Below, one piece after another: positions 34,117 through 45,626 of a stretch of DNA of 64,000 bases. The first letter of the stretch is position 1. The number at the start of each line of letters is the position of its first letter. The stretch is from Ailurus styani (lineage: Eukaryota; Chordata; Mammalia; Carnivora; Ailuridae): NCBI GenBank assembly GCA_002007465.1, contig LNAC01000777.1, positions 410,505-474,504 on the forward strand. Direction: 5' to 3'. Made by a program: the position numbers and the translations under genes. The notes below the pieces were generated by a model. It had not been told where the DNA came from, did not search any database, and worked only from the letters and a program-made list of their open reading frames with translations.

Positions 34117-34666
34117 ATTTAAAGAAAAGTAAATATCTATTCTTCTCAAACTATTAAAAAAATAGAAATGGAAGGAAAACTTCCAAATTATTTCTATGAG
34201 TCCACCATTACTCTGATTCTAAGATCAAAAAGTCCACTAAAAAAGAGAAGTATAGGCCAATATTCCTGATGAATATGGATGCAAAAATTCTCCACAAAAT
34301 ACCAGCAAATTGAATCCAACAGTACATTAAAAGAATCATTCACCATGATCAAGCGGGATTTATTCCTGGGCTGCAAAAGTGGTTCAATATTCACAAATTA
34401 ATCGTGATATATTACATTAATAAAGGAAAGGATAAGAACCATGTGATTTTTTCAATAGAAGCAGAAAAAGGATTTGACAAAGTACAACATCCATTCATGA
34501 TAAAAACCCTCAACTAAGTTGGATTACAGGGAACATAACTCAACATAGTGAAGACCACACATGAAAAACCCAAATCTAATATCATCTTCAATTGGGAAAA
34601 ACAGAGATTTTCCTCTACAGTCAGGAACAAGACAGGAATGCCCACTCTCACCACTGTTATTAACGA
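34117..34666 (+). mobile_element. Internal L1 ORF2 fragment, opposite orientation to its host and without a tail
   Basis: Plus-oriented ORF2 palm and fingers sequence with many stops: TGATGAATATGGATGCAAAA, CATGATCAAGCGGGATTTAT, AGGATTTGACAAAGTACAAC, CAGGAATGCCCACTCTCACC. It interrupts the inverted L1ME-like copy between GTGGCTGTA and ATTTTGCATTC. There is no poly(A) at its right edge; TAAACATTT / TTAACGATTT could be a decayed TSD. Confidence 0.75.
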
Positions 34667-37220
34667 TTTTGCATTCTCATGAGCAATAATGAGGGCTCCT
34701 GTTGCTTCACATCTGTGCTAACATTTGCTATTGTCAGTGCTTGAGATTTTAGCCATTCTACTAGGTGTGTAGTGGTATCTCATTGTTTTAGTTAGTAATT
34801 CCCTAATGATATGATGTTGAGCATATTTTCATATGCTTATTTGCCATCTCTATATTTTTGGTGAGTGTCCGTTCAGTATCTTGCTCATTTTAAAAATTAG
34901 GTGTTTGTTTTCTTACTATTGAGTTTTAAGAGTTCTTTGTCTATTTTGGATATCATTTGTTTCTCAGATAATTCTTGGCAAAGATTTTCTCCCATTCTGT
35001 GGCTGTCTTGTCATTCTCTGTTAATGGTGTCATTTGCAGAGCCTAAGTTTTTAATGTTAATGAAGTCCATCTTACCAATTCTCTCTTTCATGGGTCATAC
35101 TTCCATTGTTTATAAGAAGTCAGTTCAAATCCCAAAGTCATCTAGATTTTTCTCTGGTTAACTTCTAGAAGTTTTAAAGTTTAGTGTTTTATATTTAGAT
35201 CTATGATCAATTTTGAGTAAATTACTGTGAAACATATAAGGCCTGGTTTTGGATTTATTTTATTGATTTATTTTTTGGTGTGTGGATGTTCATTTGTTCT
35301 TGTACCATTTTTTGAAAAGACTGTTCTTCCACCATTGAATTGCCTTTGCTCCTTTGTCAAACTTCACAGACTTATATTTGTGTGGGTCTATTTCTGGGTT
35401 CTCCATTCTGTTCTATTGTTCTATTATTTCATCAATACTGCACTATCTTGATTATTGTAGCTTTATAGTTAAGTCTTGAAGTTGAGTACTGTCAGTCCTA
35501 TGACTTTGTTCTTTTCTTTGAATATTGTGTTGGTTATTCTGAGCCTTTTGCCTTTCCAAATAACCTTTAGAATCAATTTGTTGATAGCCACAAAATAACT
35601 TGCTGTGATATTGGTTGGGATTGCACTGAATCTATAAATCAAGTGGGGGAGAAATGACATTTTAACAATATTGAGTTTTTTTATCACTGCACATGAAACC
35701 TCTCCATTTAGATCATCTCTGATTTCTTTATCAAGATTTTGTAATTTTCCTTGTGTAAATCTTGTATATATTTGTTGGATTTATACATAAATATTTTATT
35801 CTTTTTGGTGCTAATATAAATTGTAGTGTGTTTTAATTTAAAATTTCAATTGTTTGTTGTTGGTAAATAGGAAAACGATTGACTTCTTGTGTATTAATCT
35901 TGTATCCTGTAACCTTGTAAATTGTTCATTAGTTGCAGGACTTTTTGTTTTTTTTTTTATCCTGAAACAGTGTTAGATTTTGTCAAATGCTTTTCCTAAA
36001 CATCTGCTGAATGATCGTATGATTTTAGATCTCAAGTTATTTTTCTGTTTTTGATTTCTAATTTAATTCCAGTTGTGGTCTGAGTGCATACTTTGTATAT
36101 AATTTCTTTTAATTTGCTATAGTGTGTTTTATAGCTCAGAATGTGGTCTACCCTGGTGAATGGGTCATGTGATCCTGAAAAGAATATATATTCTGCTCTT
36201 GCTGGCTGAAGTAGTCTATCCATGTCAATTAGATCCTCTATAATTGATGGTGGTGTTCAATTCAGCTATGCTTATGATTTTCTGTCTGCTGAATCTGTCA
36301 ATTACAGATAAAGGAGTGGTGAGGTCTCCAACTATGATAGTGGATTTGTCTATTTTCTCCTTGAAGTTCTATCTATCTTTACTTCGTGAATTTTGACACT
36401 GTTTTTAGGGACATACACAGTAGGGATTGTTATGTGTTCTTGTAGAATTAATACCTTATCATTCTATAATGCCCCTTTTATCTCTGACTATTTTTCACAC
36501 TCTGAAGTCTGCTTTTTTTAAATTAATATAGCTACTCCAGCTGTTTGTTTATTAGTGTTAGTGTGGTATGTCTTTCCCCATCCCTTCACTTTTAATCTGT
36601 CTGGGTCTTTATATTTAAAATGGGTTTCTTATAGCCAACATATAGTTGGGCCTCGTATTTTTACCCATCTTGACAATATCTCTCTTGTATTTGGTCTCTC
36701 TTATATTTAGGTCATTTACATTTATCATTATTATTGATATAAAACTCTTGTATTACCTACTTTTTCATGAATATTGTCTACTTTTTCCATATGAATTCTT
36801 AGTATATTAATTGTAGTTGTTTTAGATTCCTGGTCTGATAATTTCAACATCTCTATATTTTTGGATCTGATCTGGTTCCTTGTTCTATCTTTTTGAACTG
36901 TTTTTTTTTGTCTTTTAATATGCCTTCTAAGTTTTTGTTAAAAATGGATACAATGTACTAGGAAAAAGAAACTGGTACTACTTCCAATGTCCGTTTTTGC
37001 TCCTGGGATTCTGCTTCAATACACTGTGTCTCTGTATGTGCCTGTCTGTCTCTAATCTGGGGGCAGCAGTTTGCCCTGTGACCTCAATTTTCTGATGTAT
37101 CTAAAAAAGTTATTGATTTTCAATTTGTTATTTTTTGCTCCTTATTGTGAAAATGGGAGTGTTGACTTCCAAGCTCTTTATATACTGGAGTAAAAACTGT
37201 AAGTCCTCCACCTATTACTG
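34667..37220 (-). mobile_element. Ancient L1 (L1ME-like), ORF2 and upstream part
   Basis: Inverted: resumes with ATTTTGCATTCTCATGAGCA, then TAGGTGTGTAGTGGTATCTC, ORF2 sequence through 36.7 kb, and upstream (ORF1 or 5' UTR-like) sequence to about 37.2 kb. No intact frame. Confidence 0.72.
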
Positions 37221-37734
37221 AAGTTTTGACAAGATGAATACATAAAATTTGTTGTTAACAGATACTTTTATGATCTGAAATGTTACTTGGAGCATTTTTT
37301 GAATTCATTTGTCTTTGACTGATACAGTGTCTTCTCACAGGAGCAGAGGCCAGTAACACTGTGAAGCAATGCACAGAAATGCATGGTTTACAGTTTACAG
37401 TTTATAATGTGCAGTTTATACTTGGAGCATACTAACAGATTGCAAAGTAATACTTCCTACAACATGAAGCATTTGATTCTGGAGATGAGAGCTTCGGTGG
37501 ACTGCTTCTGGCTTTTGAAGAAAGAGGAAAGAGAGGGGATTATTTTTATTATAGAAACAGCAAATACAAATTTTTTGAAAGTATGGCATTCAGATTTGAG
37601 CAGTCTATGGATGAGAAAGACTTGCCTACCGTGGAGTAAAAAATAGGACAATCTCTTTTTTAGTATGGCACTACATATTGATTAGATAAGGTATACGATT
37701 ATATGTGTCAATAAAGTAGAAAAGAATATTTATT
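37221..37734. other. Unrecognised DNA
   Basis: About 500 bases with small opposing frames and no recognisable repeat or gene. Confidence 0.45.
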
Positions 37735-38035
37735 TATTTATAATTTAAACTTATTTTTTTGATTAGGTAATGTGACAAATTCAAAAGGAACAAAGGCATG
37801 TGGTAAAACGTCTCTTTGCCACTTCTGTTCCCAGTCACCAAGTTCTTGAAGTCAGCCAGGCTCCCTGTGTGTTTCTCTCAGGGCCATTCTCCACGTATAA
37901 CAACACACAGCTGGAGGCATATAATGTACTAATACCCCCCACATTTATGCAAATGGTAGGATACTGACAAACTGTTCTACACCTTGTTTTTTCCACTTAG
38001 GAATTAATCTTTGGAGGTATGGAAGGGAGGAAGGA
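37735..38035 (-). mobile_element. Ancient L1 3'-end fragment
   Basis: Inverted: GATTAGGTAATGTGACAAAT, TTATGCAAATGGTAGGATAC, CACCTTGTTTTTTCCACTTA match an old L1M 3' UTR. Confidence 0.6.
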
Positions 38036-38221
38036 GGCTAAGTGGTCCTGGGAGGCATCTGATGTGTGCAGCTGCAGTGGAGGCAGAGTGCAAAGTGGGA
38101 ACTTTTCTTTTTTGGGTGTTTGAATGAATCATCAATCTAATTATAACTTTTCAGAAGGAAAAGAAACATTACGCAGTAAATATATACAGTAGTTGTAATT
38201 TCAAAACATTAACCTTTTTAT

Positions 38222-38418
38222 TTTTATTTTTTATTTTATTTTTTTAAAGATTTTATTTATTTATTTGAGAGAGAGTGAGCATGAACAGGGGGAGTGGGAG
38301 AGGAAGAAACAGGCTCTCCATGATCAGGAAGCCTGACATGGGGCTCGATCCCAGGACCCTGGGATCATGACCTGAGCCAAAGGCAGTGGCTTAACCGACT
38401 GAACCACCCAGGTGCCCC
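38222..38418 (-). mobile_element. Can-SINE
   Basis: Inverted copy of the GAGCATGAACAGGGGGAGTG type. Perfect 17-bp TSD AACATTAACCTTTTTAT at 38205-38221 and 38419-38435. Confidence 0.96.
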
Positions 38419-38798
38419 AACATTAACCTTTTTATGGGAAAAAAGAGTGATTCCTGTGATGGAAGACATGTAGTAAGCCACAAAGATGAGCTTGAAAACC
38501 CTCAGTTGGGTTTGGCACCAAATCTATGCACCGCTCATAGATCTGTACACTTCCTGATTGGACATTTTTCCTGGGCCTTCTGAAGTTTTATAAAGTGTCA
38601 ATTTGACAGCTCCTTCATAGAATGAGCACTGCTCTTCACATAGCTAGTCTAACAGACCTTGGTTATTTCTGAAATAAATCAGAAAGATTTTTATATTTTT
38701 TTCTTGGAATGATGTTCTAGAGTGGGGTCTGTGATCAGTGGACCACAGACTCTTTAGGATGCTGCCAAAGTACTGGGACCTCAAAAACTACCAGTGAG

Positions 38799-38998
38799 GG
38801 CGCCTGGGTGGCTCAGTGGGTTAAAGCCTTTGCCTTCGGCTCAGGTCATGATCTCAGGGTCCTGGGATCGAGGCCCACATCAGGCTCTCTGCTCGGCAAG
38901 GAGACTGCTTCCTCCTCTCTCTCTCTGCCTGCCTCTCTGCCTACTTGTGATCTGATCTCTCTCTGTGTGTCAAATAAATAAATAAAATCTTTTAAAAA
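38799..38998 (+). mobile_element. Can-SINE, young mustelid-like subtype, plus orientation
   Basis: Textbook copy: GGCGCCTGGGTGGCTCAGTG head, box B GGCTCAGGTCATGATCTCAG, body with CTGCCTGCCTCTCTGCCTAC, tail AAATAAATAAATAAAATCTT. TSD AAAAACTACCA(G/A)TGA at 38784-38798 and about 38999-39013. Confidence 0.97.
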
Positions 38999-39013
38999 AA
39001 AAACTACCAATGA

Positions 39014-39895
39014 CACTATGAATAATGTGGACCTTCTCCGTCTGGCCACTGACTGCAAACCATCAACAAAATCCAAACTCCATATTCACCACGCTGGCAT
39101 ACGTGCTTTGCTTGTGGTTCTAAAATACTGGCAGGTAAGGAGAATCACAAACTATGCATATAGCAGAGAATGAAGATGGAATGAGACTGGCCACATGACT
39201 GGAAAAAGAGTAAGTCAGCTCAGACATCATCAGCTCTAGGACGAGGAGATGAGCCACATAAGTGGACAGCTCCAAGATATGTCCGTTCCCAGTCTGATGC
39301 CAGTACTACCCAGTGCCTTCATCAGTTTCCTAATTCTGGCAGGTGAAGGTGTCAAGCTGTGGGTCAGTACCTTGGAATTTGGAAAGAAATCTCAGTGATT
39401 TTCTAGTTAATTTTGCCTGTTGTAAATCTTTGTAGGAGAATGTGCAGCTAAAGTCAGGGTTGTATCAGTTGGGATAAATGCTTAGATGTGACAACTGAAA
39501 ATTAGCACTAGCCATCTGGGGTTGGCTGTAGCAGGCATCCTGACCTGAGCAGTGTGGCTAAACAAGGACAAATTACTTGGATACACAGATGTCGTTGCAG
39601 GAGGCAGTTTGGCCAAGCAAGATTGGTTAACATTAGTGTCGGCTCAGCCATGAACACTTTGGAGCTAATTGAGGAGCAGGACCCTGCAAAATCCAGTATC
39701 TGTAAGAGTATCTGGAGAGCCTTTAGAGTATGGACCCATGGCCACTGGAATGGTAATGGACCCTGGCCTCTGGAACAAGAAGAAGGACTGCAAGAAGGGA
39801 GGTTGGGGGAAAAGGGTGGCCAGGTTCTCCTCAGGGTGTGTATGAGATGAGACAGGCTAGGTTAAATTTGTCCTGCAAAACAGCACTCTTCAAAA
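39014..39895. other. Unrecognised single-copy DNA
   Basis: No repeat recognised. A 98-aa plus frame (39554-39850) has no known domain and is not called. Confidence 0.45.
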
Positions 39896-40185
39896 GTTAA
39901 TGTGCGAAGAAGTCATTTGGGAATCTTATGAAACTACAGATTTTGTTTCAGTGGGGTCTGGGATCAAGTCTGCTACTCTGCATTTCTTTTCCTTTCTTTC
40001 CTTTTTCCTTCCTTCCTTCCTTCCTTCCTTCCTTCCTTCCTTCCTTCCTTCCGTCCTTTCTCCCTCCCTCCCTCCCTATCTCTCCCCCCCTCTTTTCTTT
40101 CTACTTTTTTTTCTTTTTTACTCTGCATTTCTAACAAGTTCCTAGATGACAGCCAAGCTAATGGTCAGAGATCGCCCTGAGTAGC
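39896..40185 (+). mobile_element. hAT-type (MER5/MER3-like) DNA transposon remnant, split by a pyrimidine tract
   Basis: TTGGGAATCTTATGAAACTA, CAGATTTTGTTTCAGTGGG, TCTGCATTTCTAACAAGTTC and GAGTAGCAAGG match the general hAT-Charlie nonautonomous consensus. The insert at 39988-40118 divides it. Confidence 0.6.
39988..40118 (-). repeat. Pyrimidine (TTCC)n tract bounded by a perfect target-site duplication
   Basis: About 130 bases of TTCC, CCCTC and CTTT units (GGAA on the other strand). The 14-bp sequence TACTCTGCATTTCT occurs exactly at 39974-39987 and 40119-40132, on both sides. Nothing recognisable as SINE body or L1 lies between, so the insert seems to consist only of a purine-rich tail. 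Confidence 0.85.
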
Positions 40186-40279
40186 AAGGGTTTTTATTAA
40201 CTCTAAATAGAAACTGGCATTTATTTTCTTTTTCCTTTAAATCTCTCTTTCTCTCTCCTCCTGCCCCACTTACCTGTGT

Positions 40280-40475
40280 GCCTCAGAGACTGCTCCAAAT
40301 CAGTGCATTCAGCATGTTTTCATTGTTACTTGAAGACTGTTTTGTATTCCATGGCGTAGCTCTTAATTTATTTAATGAGTTCCCTATTGGTGGATAGTTA
40401 GGTGGTTTCTCATCTCTGTTCTTACAAGCTGGACAGCAAGGAATAACCTTGTTCGCATGTACATTGCATGTATGT
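40280..40475 (-). mobile_element. Ancient L1 3'-end fragment
   Basis: ATGAGTTCCCTATTGGTGGA and GCAAGGAATAACCTTGTTCG resemble the inverted L1M 3' end. Confidence 0.5.
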
Positions 40476-40854
40476 ATGAGGAGATGTGAGTTCAATTGAA
40501 GAGATGTATATGGGGACATTATATACTGAAAAGTATGATTCTTTTAGTGATGACATCATAGATCACACTTTTTTGACAGACTGGTTTTATTTTTGACTCA
40601 GATTGAGCTGGCAGTCATCTGAAACCCTGTCATTTTTGCACATGTTATTATTTAGCCACATTATCTTTCCCATCCTGATCTTGTGCAATTGTTTTTCTGA
40701 AATCTAAGTGTGGGATTGATTTACATAGGCTGTTAAATTTCATTTGCTAGCTATCATTCTCACCTGTCAAGGTGATTTTGGTTGTTGACTTTGGCATCTA
40801 TTCTTCTCAACTCTCATGGGTTTATGTTATCTTCACATTTAGTAAGCATGTTAT

Positions 40855-41175
40855 CTTCATTCATTCATTCGTTTATTCAGCCAGTGACTGTTTATTGAGT
40901 ACCCTATTACATGCCAGGACTGACTGTTCCAAGCTCCGGGGATACAGTGGTGCTCAAAACAGAAAGAAATCTCTGTTTTCCTGGAGCTTTCATTCATGTA
41001 GGGAAGACAGGCACTAAACAAAGATAAATTAGTTATATATATAGTATGGTAATGACAAGAGCCAAGGGTAGAGAGATAGGAAGAGAGGAGGAGGAGTTTT
41101 GCAATTTTAGATAAGGGGGGGAGTCAGAGAAAACCTCACAGAAAAGGTGACATTTCTGTAGAGATCTGAAGATGT
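40855..41175. repeat. Ancient interspersed mammalian repeat
   Basis: CATTCATTCGTTTATTCAGC, TTATTGAGTACCCTATTACA, GGGGATACAGTGGTGCTCAA and CACAGAAAAGGTGACATTTC match a very common old repeat consensus whose family name I cannot fix with confidence. Confidence 0.6.
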
Positions 41176-42130
41176 TTCTATCTAATTCATTAGAAAATAT
41201 GGTGAAAAATAAGCCTTTGATCTGTCACTAAGAACCTCCCTATAGGTTGATGTTAATCCCATTAACTCATTCCTTTGGGGTACAACTGACTAATCCATCG
41301 AATCTCTCTGTACCTTAAGTATCTAGCCTGCATTTCTCTACAATGCTTTTAAGGGCAGTTTGAGACATATTAAACCTGGGTATTTAGCATCCATGGCATT
41401 TCCCTGATCCAGGCTAGTCAAACTCTTATATAAGGAAAATGAGTTTAATGTGAAAGACTATTTTTCTCTTGTCAACTTAGAGTAACTCTCAGTCATTAGC
41501 AAGCCCCATGAGTGAGTAGTGATAGCTGCAGAAGGAGGAGACAGGTGACTTATGGGATATTTTCTATCCTTATGGACCTCATCCATAAAGCACAGGTGAA
41601 AAGACTCAATTCTCTTGGCAATATTGTGGGAAATTAAACTTTTTCCTCAGTAAACTCTGGCAAATGTAATTCTGAAAGACAAACCACTCCTTTGGCTCCA
41701 TCATTTCAGTCCAAACCCAAAGTGCGCCTCTTTAATACCATCTCTCCAGGTTCTCTGGGCCCTTTGTGTGGGGGGTTGAAGCTTTCTGAAGGCCTGGGCC
41801 CTTCTCCAGGTGCACTGCTGTTATCTTCAAACTTACCTGCAGGCTGCACTGTTGCCACGATTATCTTCTAGCCCGTAGGCAGGTCTGTGCATGAACAGGT
41901 TGGGTGGAGGTTTCAGGTAGAACCTGAATTCTTACAGGAAACAAAGAAAGCACATGAGGTTAGCTCTGTATTCCAGGAATAAGGGTAAAGCCAAGTGGCT
42001 TCATTTGGGACCCCAAATGTTTGTAAGTAGGCTCACTTCTTGGCTTCTCTGGTCTCCATTCCTTCATCTGTAGAATCAGTGGACTAGACTAGATTATTTC
42101 TAAAGTGAATTCTCTACCCCCCAAATTCAA
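41176..42130. other. Mostly unique DNA, possible MIR end
   Basis: No gene. CATTCCTTCATCTGTAGAAT (about 42057-42076) looks like a MIR 3' core in plus orientation. Confidence 0.4.
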
Positions 42131-42148
42131 ATTCTCTATATTCATTTA

Positions 42149-42337
42149 TTTTTTAAATTTATTTTATTTTTTAAAGATTTTATTTATTTGAGAGAGAATG
42201 AGAGAGAGAGCATAAGCTGGGGGGAGAGGCAGAGGAGGAGAGAGAAGCAGGCTGAGCAGGGAGTCCGATCTCAGGACGCTGGGATCATGACCCGAGACAA
42301 AGGCAGACGCTAAACCAACTGAGCCACCCAGGTGGCC
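42149..42337 (-). mobile_element. Can-SINE
   Basis: Inverted copy with a short body deletion (GCAGGCTGAGCAGGGAGTCC). TSD CTCTATATT(C/T)ATTTA at 42134-42148 and 42338-42352. Confidence 0.93.
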
Positions 42338-42719
42338 CTCTATATTTATTTAATTAGAAGTAACCAGGGCATCAATATTTTATAACCCTAATTTCACAAA
42401 GATTTAGTCCATTGAAAAATGACATGGGTGGGAAAAGAAGATGGTGATTTTGCTGACCAAGAGAAGCCTGGAATAGGGCTAGAAATCAAGGAAGCTCAGA
42501 GGCCTGACAGGAGGCATGGTCCCAATTGGTAAGCCAAGGCTGGTGGGGTCAGAATGGAACTTTTTGATTTGGTGGGAGATTAAACAGAGAGGCAACAACA
42601 TTGAGAGACACACAGCAGGAGCAGAAAATCCCCACGGAGTCTGTGATCTTCAACAAACTGACCCACCTCCTTCTCCCCATATCCCCCACTTTCCTTCCTA
42701 ATCCCCCTGACACTCTTAT

Positions 42720-43095
42720 AGGAGAGAATGTGCAAGAAATGTCTCCTTTCCGGAAAACAAATTCATACAATATTAGAGAGCCCTGGTGTCAGAATGGCCC
42801 TTTGTTCTGCTTCTTAATGACTAATTATGATGCTATGAAAAAGCTTATGCAACCTGGGCAGAGTGGGGCCCTCATGCCAAAGCTGCTGGAAGTGTGTAAT
42901 CTTCAGAAAGCCATGACTGCGGCCTGCAGTTGCGTAAGAAGTAATTACCGAAGCCAGCAGAGGCTTGCTTCTTATTACAGGCCCCAGGCTTTTACCCCCA
43001 GTAGCTTTACATGCTCGTTAATATTTAAACTGTCGAGTACTAGAAGAATATTTTGTAAGCTTCGGTCATGGTTGCAGAGTTCAGTGTGGGGCTAG
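42720..43095. promoter_or_regulatory. Candidate developmental enhancer / conserved noncoding element
   Basis: This is a repeat-free, moderate-GC stretch with dense homeodomain-type and other motifs: TAATTA at 42822-42827 and 42942-42947, a SOX-like CCTTTGTTCT at 42799-42808, and a C/EBP or PAR-bZIP-like TTATGCAA at 42845-42852. A plus-strand frame of 164 codons (42601-43095) crosses it but resembles no protein I know. No conservation data were available, so this is a prediction from sequence texture and motif grouping. Confidence 0.4.
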
Positions 43096-43221
43096 GAACT
43101 GAGGACAGGCAGGGTAGGGGCAGGGTGTTGAGGAGGTCCTATCTGCTTTTTCTAGAGGATTTTGTCCTTCTGCAAATGGCCCTGTAGTAAGTCTAAACTT
43201 TTCTCCTTTCCTATAGAAAAG

Positions 43222-43276
43222 TAAAAAAAATAAATAAATAAATAAAAATAAAAATAAATAAATAAATAAATAATAG
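43222..43276. repeat. (AAAT)n microsatellite
   Basis: About 55 bases of AAAT/AAATAA units between the two candidate regulatory stretches. Confidence 0.95.
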
Positions 43277-43379
43277 CTGTCCTGAAATCAGTTTTAGAAA
43301 ATCAATTCTTTAAAAAACAAATCCTCTGCAATAAACCATTGTCTTTTAAAATAGACCTCAAATATGATTTTAATTTTTA

Positions 43380-43860
43380 AAAGTGAATGAGAAATAATTA
43401 TTGTAGATTCTGGTCAGCTACCAGAATCATAAAAGGAAGAAGCAAATATATTTTATCTGGTAAAACCTCATGTGCTCTCACGACAAAGACTGACAGTCTA
43501 ATCTGCCCCAGACGCCAAAGCTCTCCCTTGGAATTCTGATGGGCTCCGTGGCCTTTAAAAAGAGAGCCCCTTGACCTCCACATGTCTGTCTCCTCTCTGC
43601 AAAGTCAGGGCGAGTTCTCTGTCCGACTGTGTACTTTTGTGGCGCCTATCACTGTGGGATCTAGGCACAGAGACAAAAACATCAGGCAAAATACAAATTT
43701 GTGTATTATGGGAGGAAATGCCGTCTGGCTTCCTGGAGTCACCCTTGGCTTATATTCAGTAAGGACTTTATCCCAAGGTGGTTTGCAAAGACCAAGAAAA
43801 AGTGTGGACAAATCCAGCAGTCTGGTACTTCTTCCTTGTTTTCATTTATAAAAGAGGTAA
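43380..43860. promoter_or_regulatory. Second candidate conserved noncoding element
   Basis: This is unique, SINE- and L1-free sequence of balanced composition beginning with AATAATTATT and holding several short inverted and homeobox-like motifs. It adjoins the element at 42.7-43.1 kb, separated by about 300 bases that include an AAAT microsatellite. Short frames on both strands have no recognisable product. It is grouped with its neighbour as possible FOXQ1 or FOXF2 regulatory DNA. Confidence 0.3.
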
Positions 43861-44059
43861 CAAGGTAGTGTTTGTGAAATTTGGTAAAATGCTGAAGCTT
43901 TAAAATGTGCTTATATCTATCTCCATCAAAATAAGTACATAGGGCTCATCCAGTCAAAAGAATCAGAAAGTGTTTATTGTCTCTCTTGCCCATTCCCCTC
44001 CTTCCTTCTTTTAGGCCTTCCCTCTCTCCTCTTTCTTTCTCTCCTTTTCCCTTTTGTTT

Positions 44060-44990
44060 TCTTTCCCTTTTAGTAAACTACGTTTGTTTAAATTGTAAAG
44101 TATGTAAAGTATTATCAGTTACCCAGAGGTAACTTTACAATTAAAGCATTTCTCAAAATCTTTCCAAACATTCCGTCTGTATATATACGCATTCATATGT
44201 ACAAACTGTATACTTAAAGATTTTTAACATGAAGAGGCCCAGTCAATGTATTGCTCCACAGCTTTCCATGCCCCGCCCCCAACAGACACCATAACAGTGC
44301 ACAGACATCCACCCATTCGCTTCATGACTGCTTAGAGTCCATTGTGTGGTTGTACCCTAATTAATTTAACCAGTTCCTTAAATTAGTATTAAAAGGCCTT
44401 TTTCCAGTTGGGAGGGATTATAAGCAATGTTGCGACAAACATGCCAACACACATGCACTTTTTTGCACAGTTGAGAGAGGAGATCCTTAAGATGAATTCC
44501 TAGCAATGGAATTGCTGGGTCACAGGGTTTGTGCATTTTACATTTTAATAAATATCACCAGATTGCCCTGCAAAAAGATTGCACCAAGTTACAATCCTAT
44601 TAACACTGTATGAACAGCCTACTTCCTCAAAACTTCACCAACTCCATGCTCTATCAAACTTTTACATGTTTGCTAATAGGCAACAAATGGTAAGTCCTTA
44701 TTTAGTTTGCATTTTAATTATGAAAGATTGAACATTTTTTACATTTTATGGATTATTTGCATTTCGTTTTTGTGGAAACTATCTGATCTTGACCACTGTC
44801 CATTAGGTTTTCAGTAATTTTAAAAATTGATTTATAAAAGCTCTTATTATCATTAGCCTTTATTTGTCGGAGAGGTCACAAGTACATTTCTTATTTGTCT
44901 GCTTTTTAAACAAATAGAAGTTTGCAATATCTGTGAAGTCAAATTTACCTGCCTTTTCTTGGATAACATTTAGGGTTTGCACCAGGCTTC
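44060..44990 (-). mobile_element. Ancient L1 (L1M-type) 3' end
   Basis: Inverted: GTTGCGACAAACATGCCAAC, AATTCCTAGCAATGGAATTG, CTGGGTCACAGGGTTTGTGC, CACCAGATTGCCCTGCAAAA. Highly diverged, no TSD visible. Confidence 0.72.
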
Positions 44991-45432
44991 AGTGAGCCCT
45001 GCCTACATCAAGAAGACTTCAAACCCTTAAGTGCTTTCTTCTAGTGCTCTACAGGTTTTGCTTTTAGTAAAACTTTGCTATTTCACACATTTATTTTGGT
45101 GTATGGAGTGAGGTAGGGATTCAGTTTGAGGAATTTCTATTGGCTCTATGTAGTTTTGCAAACCAACCTATTAGCTATAGTGACATTCTGCCTAGTGAGG
45201 CTTTGGAAATGAAAAGACTCAGACAGGCTTGTCGTGGATCCAGGCAGGAACCTGCCTCATTCTCTTCTCTTCTTGGATCAAAGATCTGGCCCTTTTCCAG
45301 CTAGGAGAATACTTAGCTATACTTTGAAGGAGCCCTGAAAGAGTAAAGAAGATGGCAAAAGAAGATTAGGAGAAAAATGGAAAATTGGGAGATTCTGGTG
45401 GGAAGTAAGAAACACAAATTTAAGATGAGGTT

Positions 45433-45626
45433 CAGGCACCTGGGTGGCTCAGTCAGTTAAGTGTCTGACTTTGGCTCAGGCCATGATCCTGGGGTCCTGG
45501 GATTGAGGCCCATGTTGGGTTTTGTGCTCAGTGAGGAGTCTGCTTCTCTCTCTCCTCCTCCCTCAGCTCTTCCCCCCTGCGCATGCTCCCTCTCTCTCAA
45601 ATAAATAAATAAAATATTTTTTAAAA
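45433..45626 (+). mobile_element. Can-SINE, plus orientation
   Basis: Head CAGGCACCTGGGTGGCTCAG, CT-rich body, AAATAAATAAATAAAATATT tail. TSD AAGATGAGGTT at 45422-45432 and 45627-45637. Confidence 0.95.

Noticed and set aside
42601..43095. 164-codon plus frame as a small gene
   Set aside because: No family resemblance and no flanking gene structure; motif content fits noncoding regulatory DNA better.
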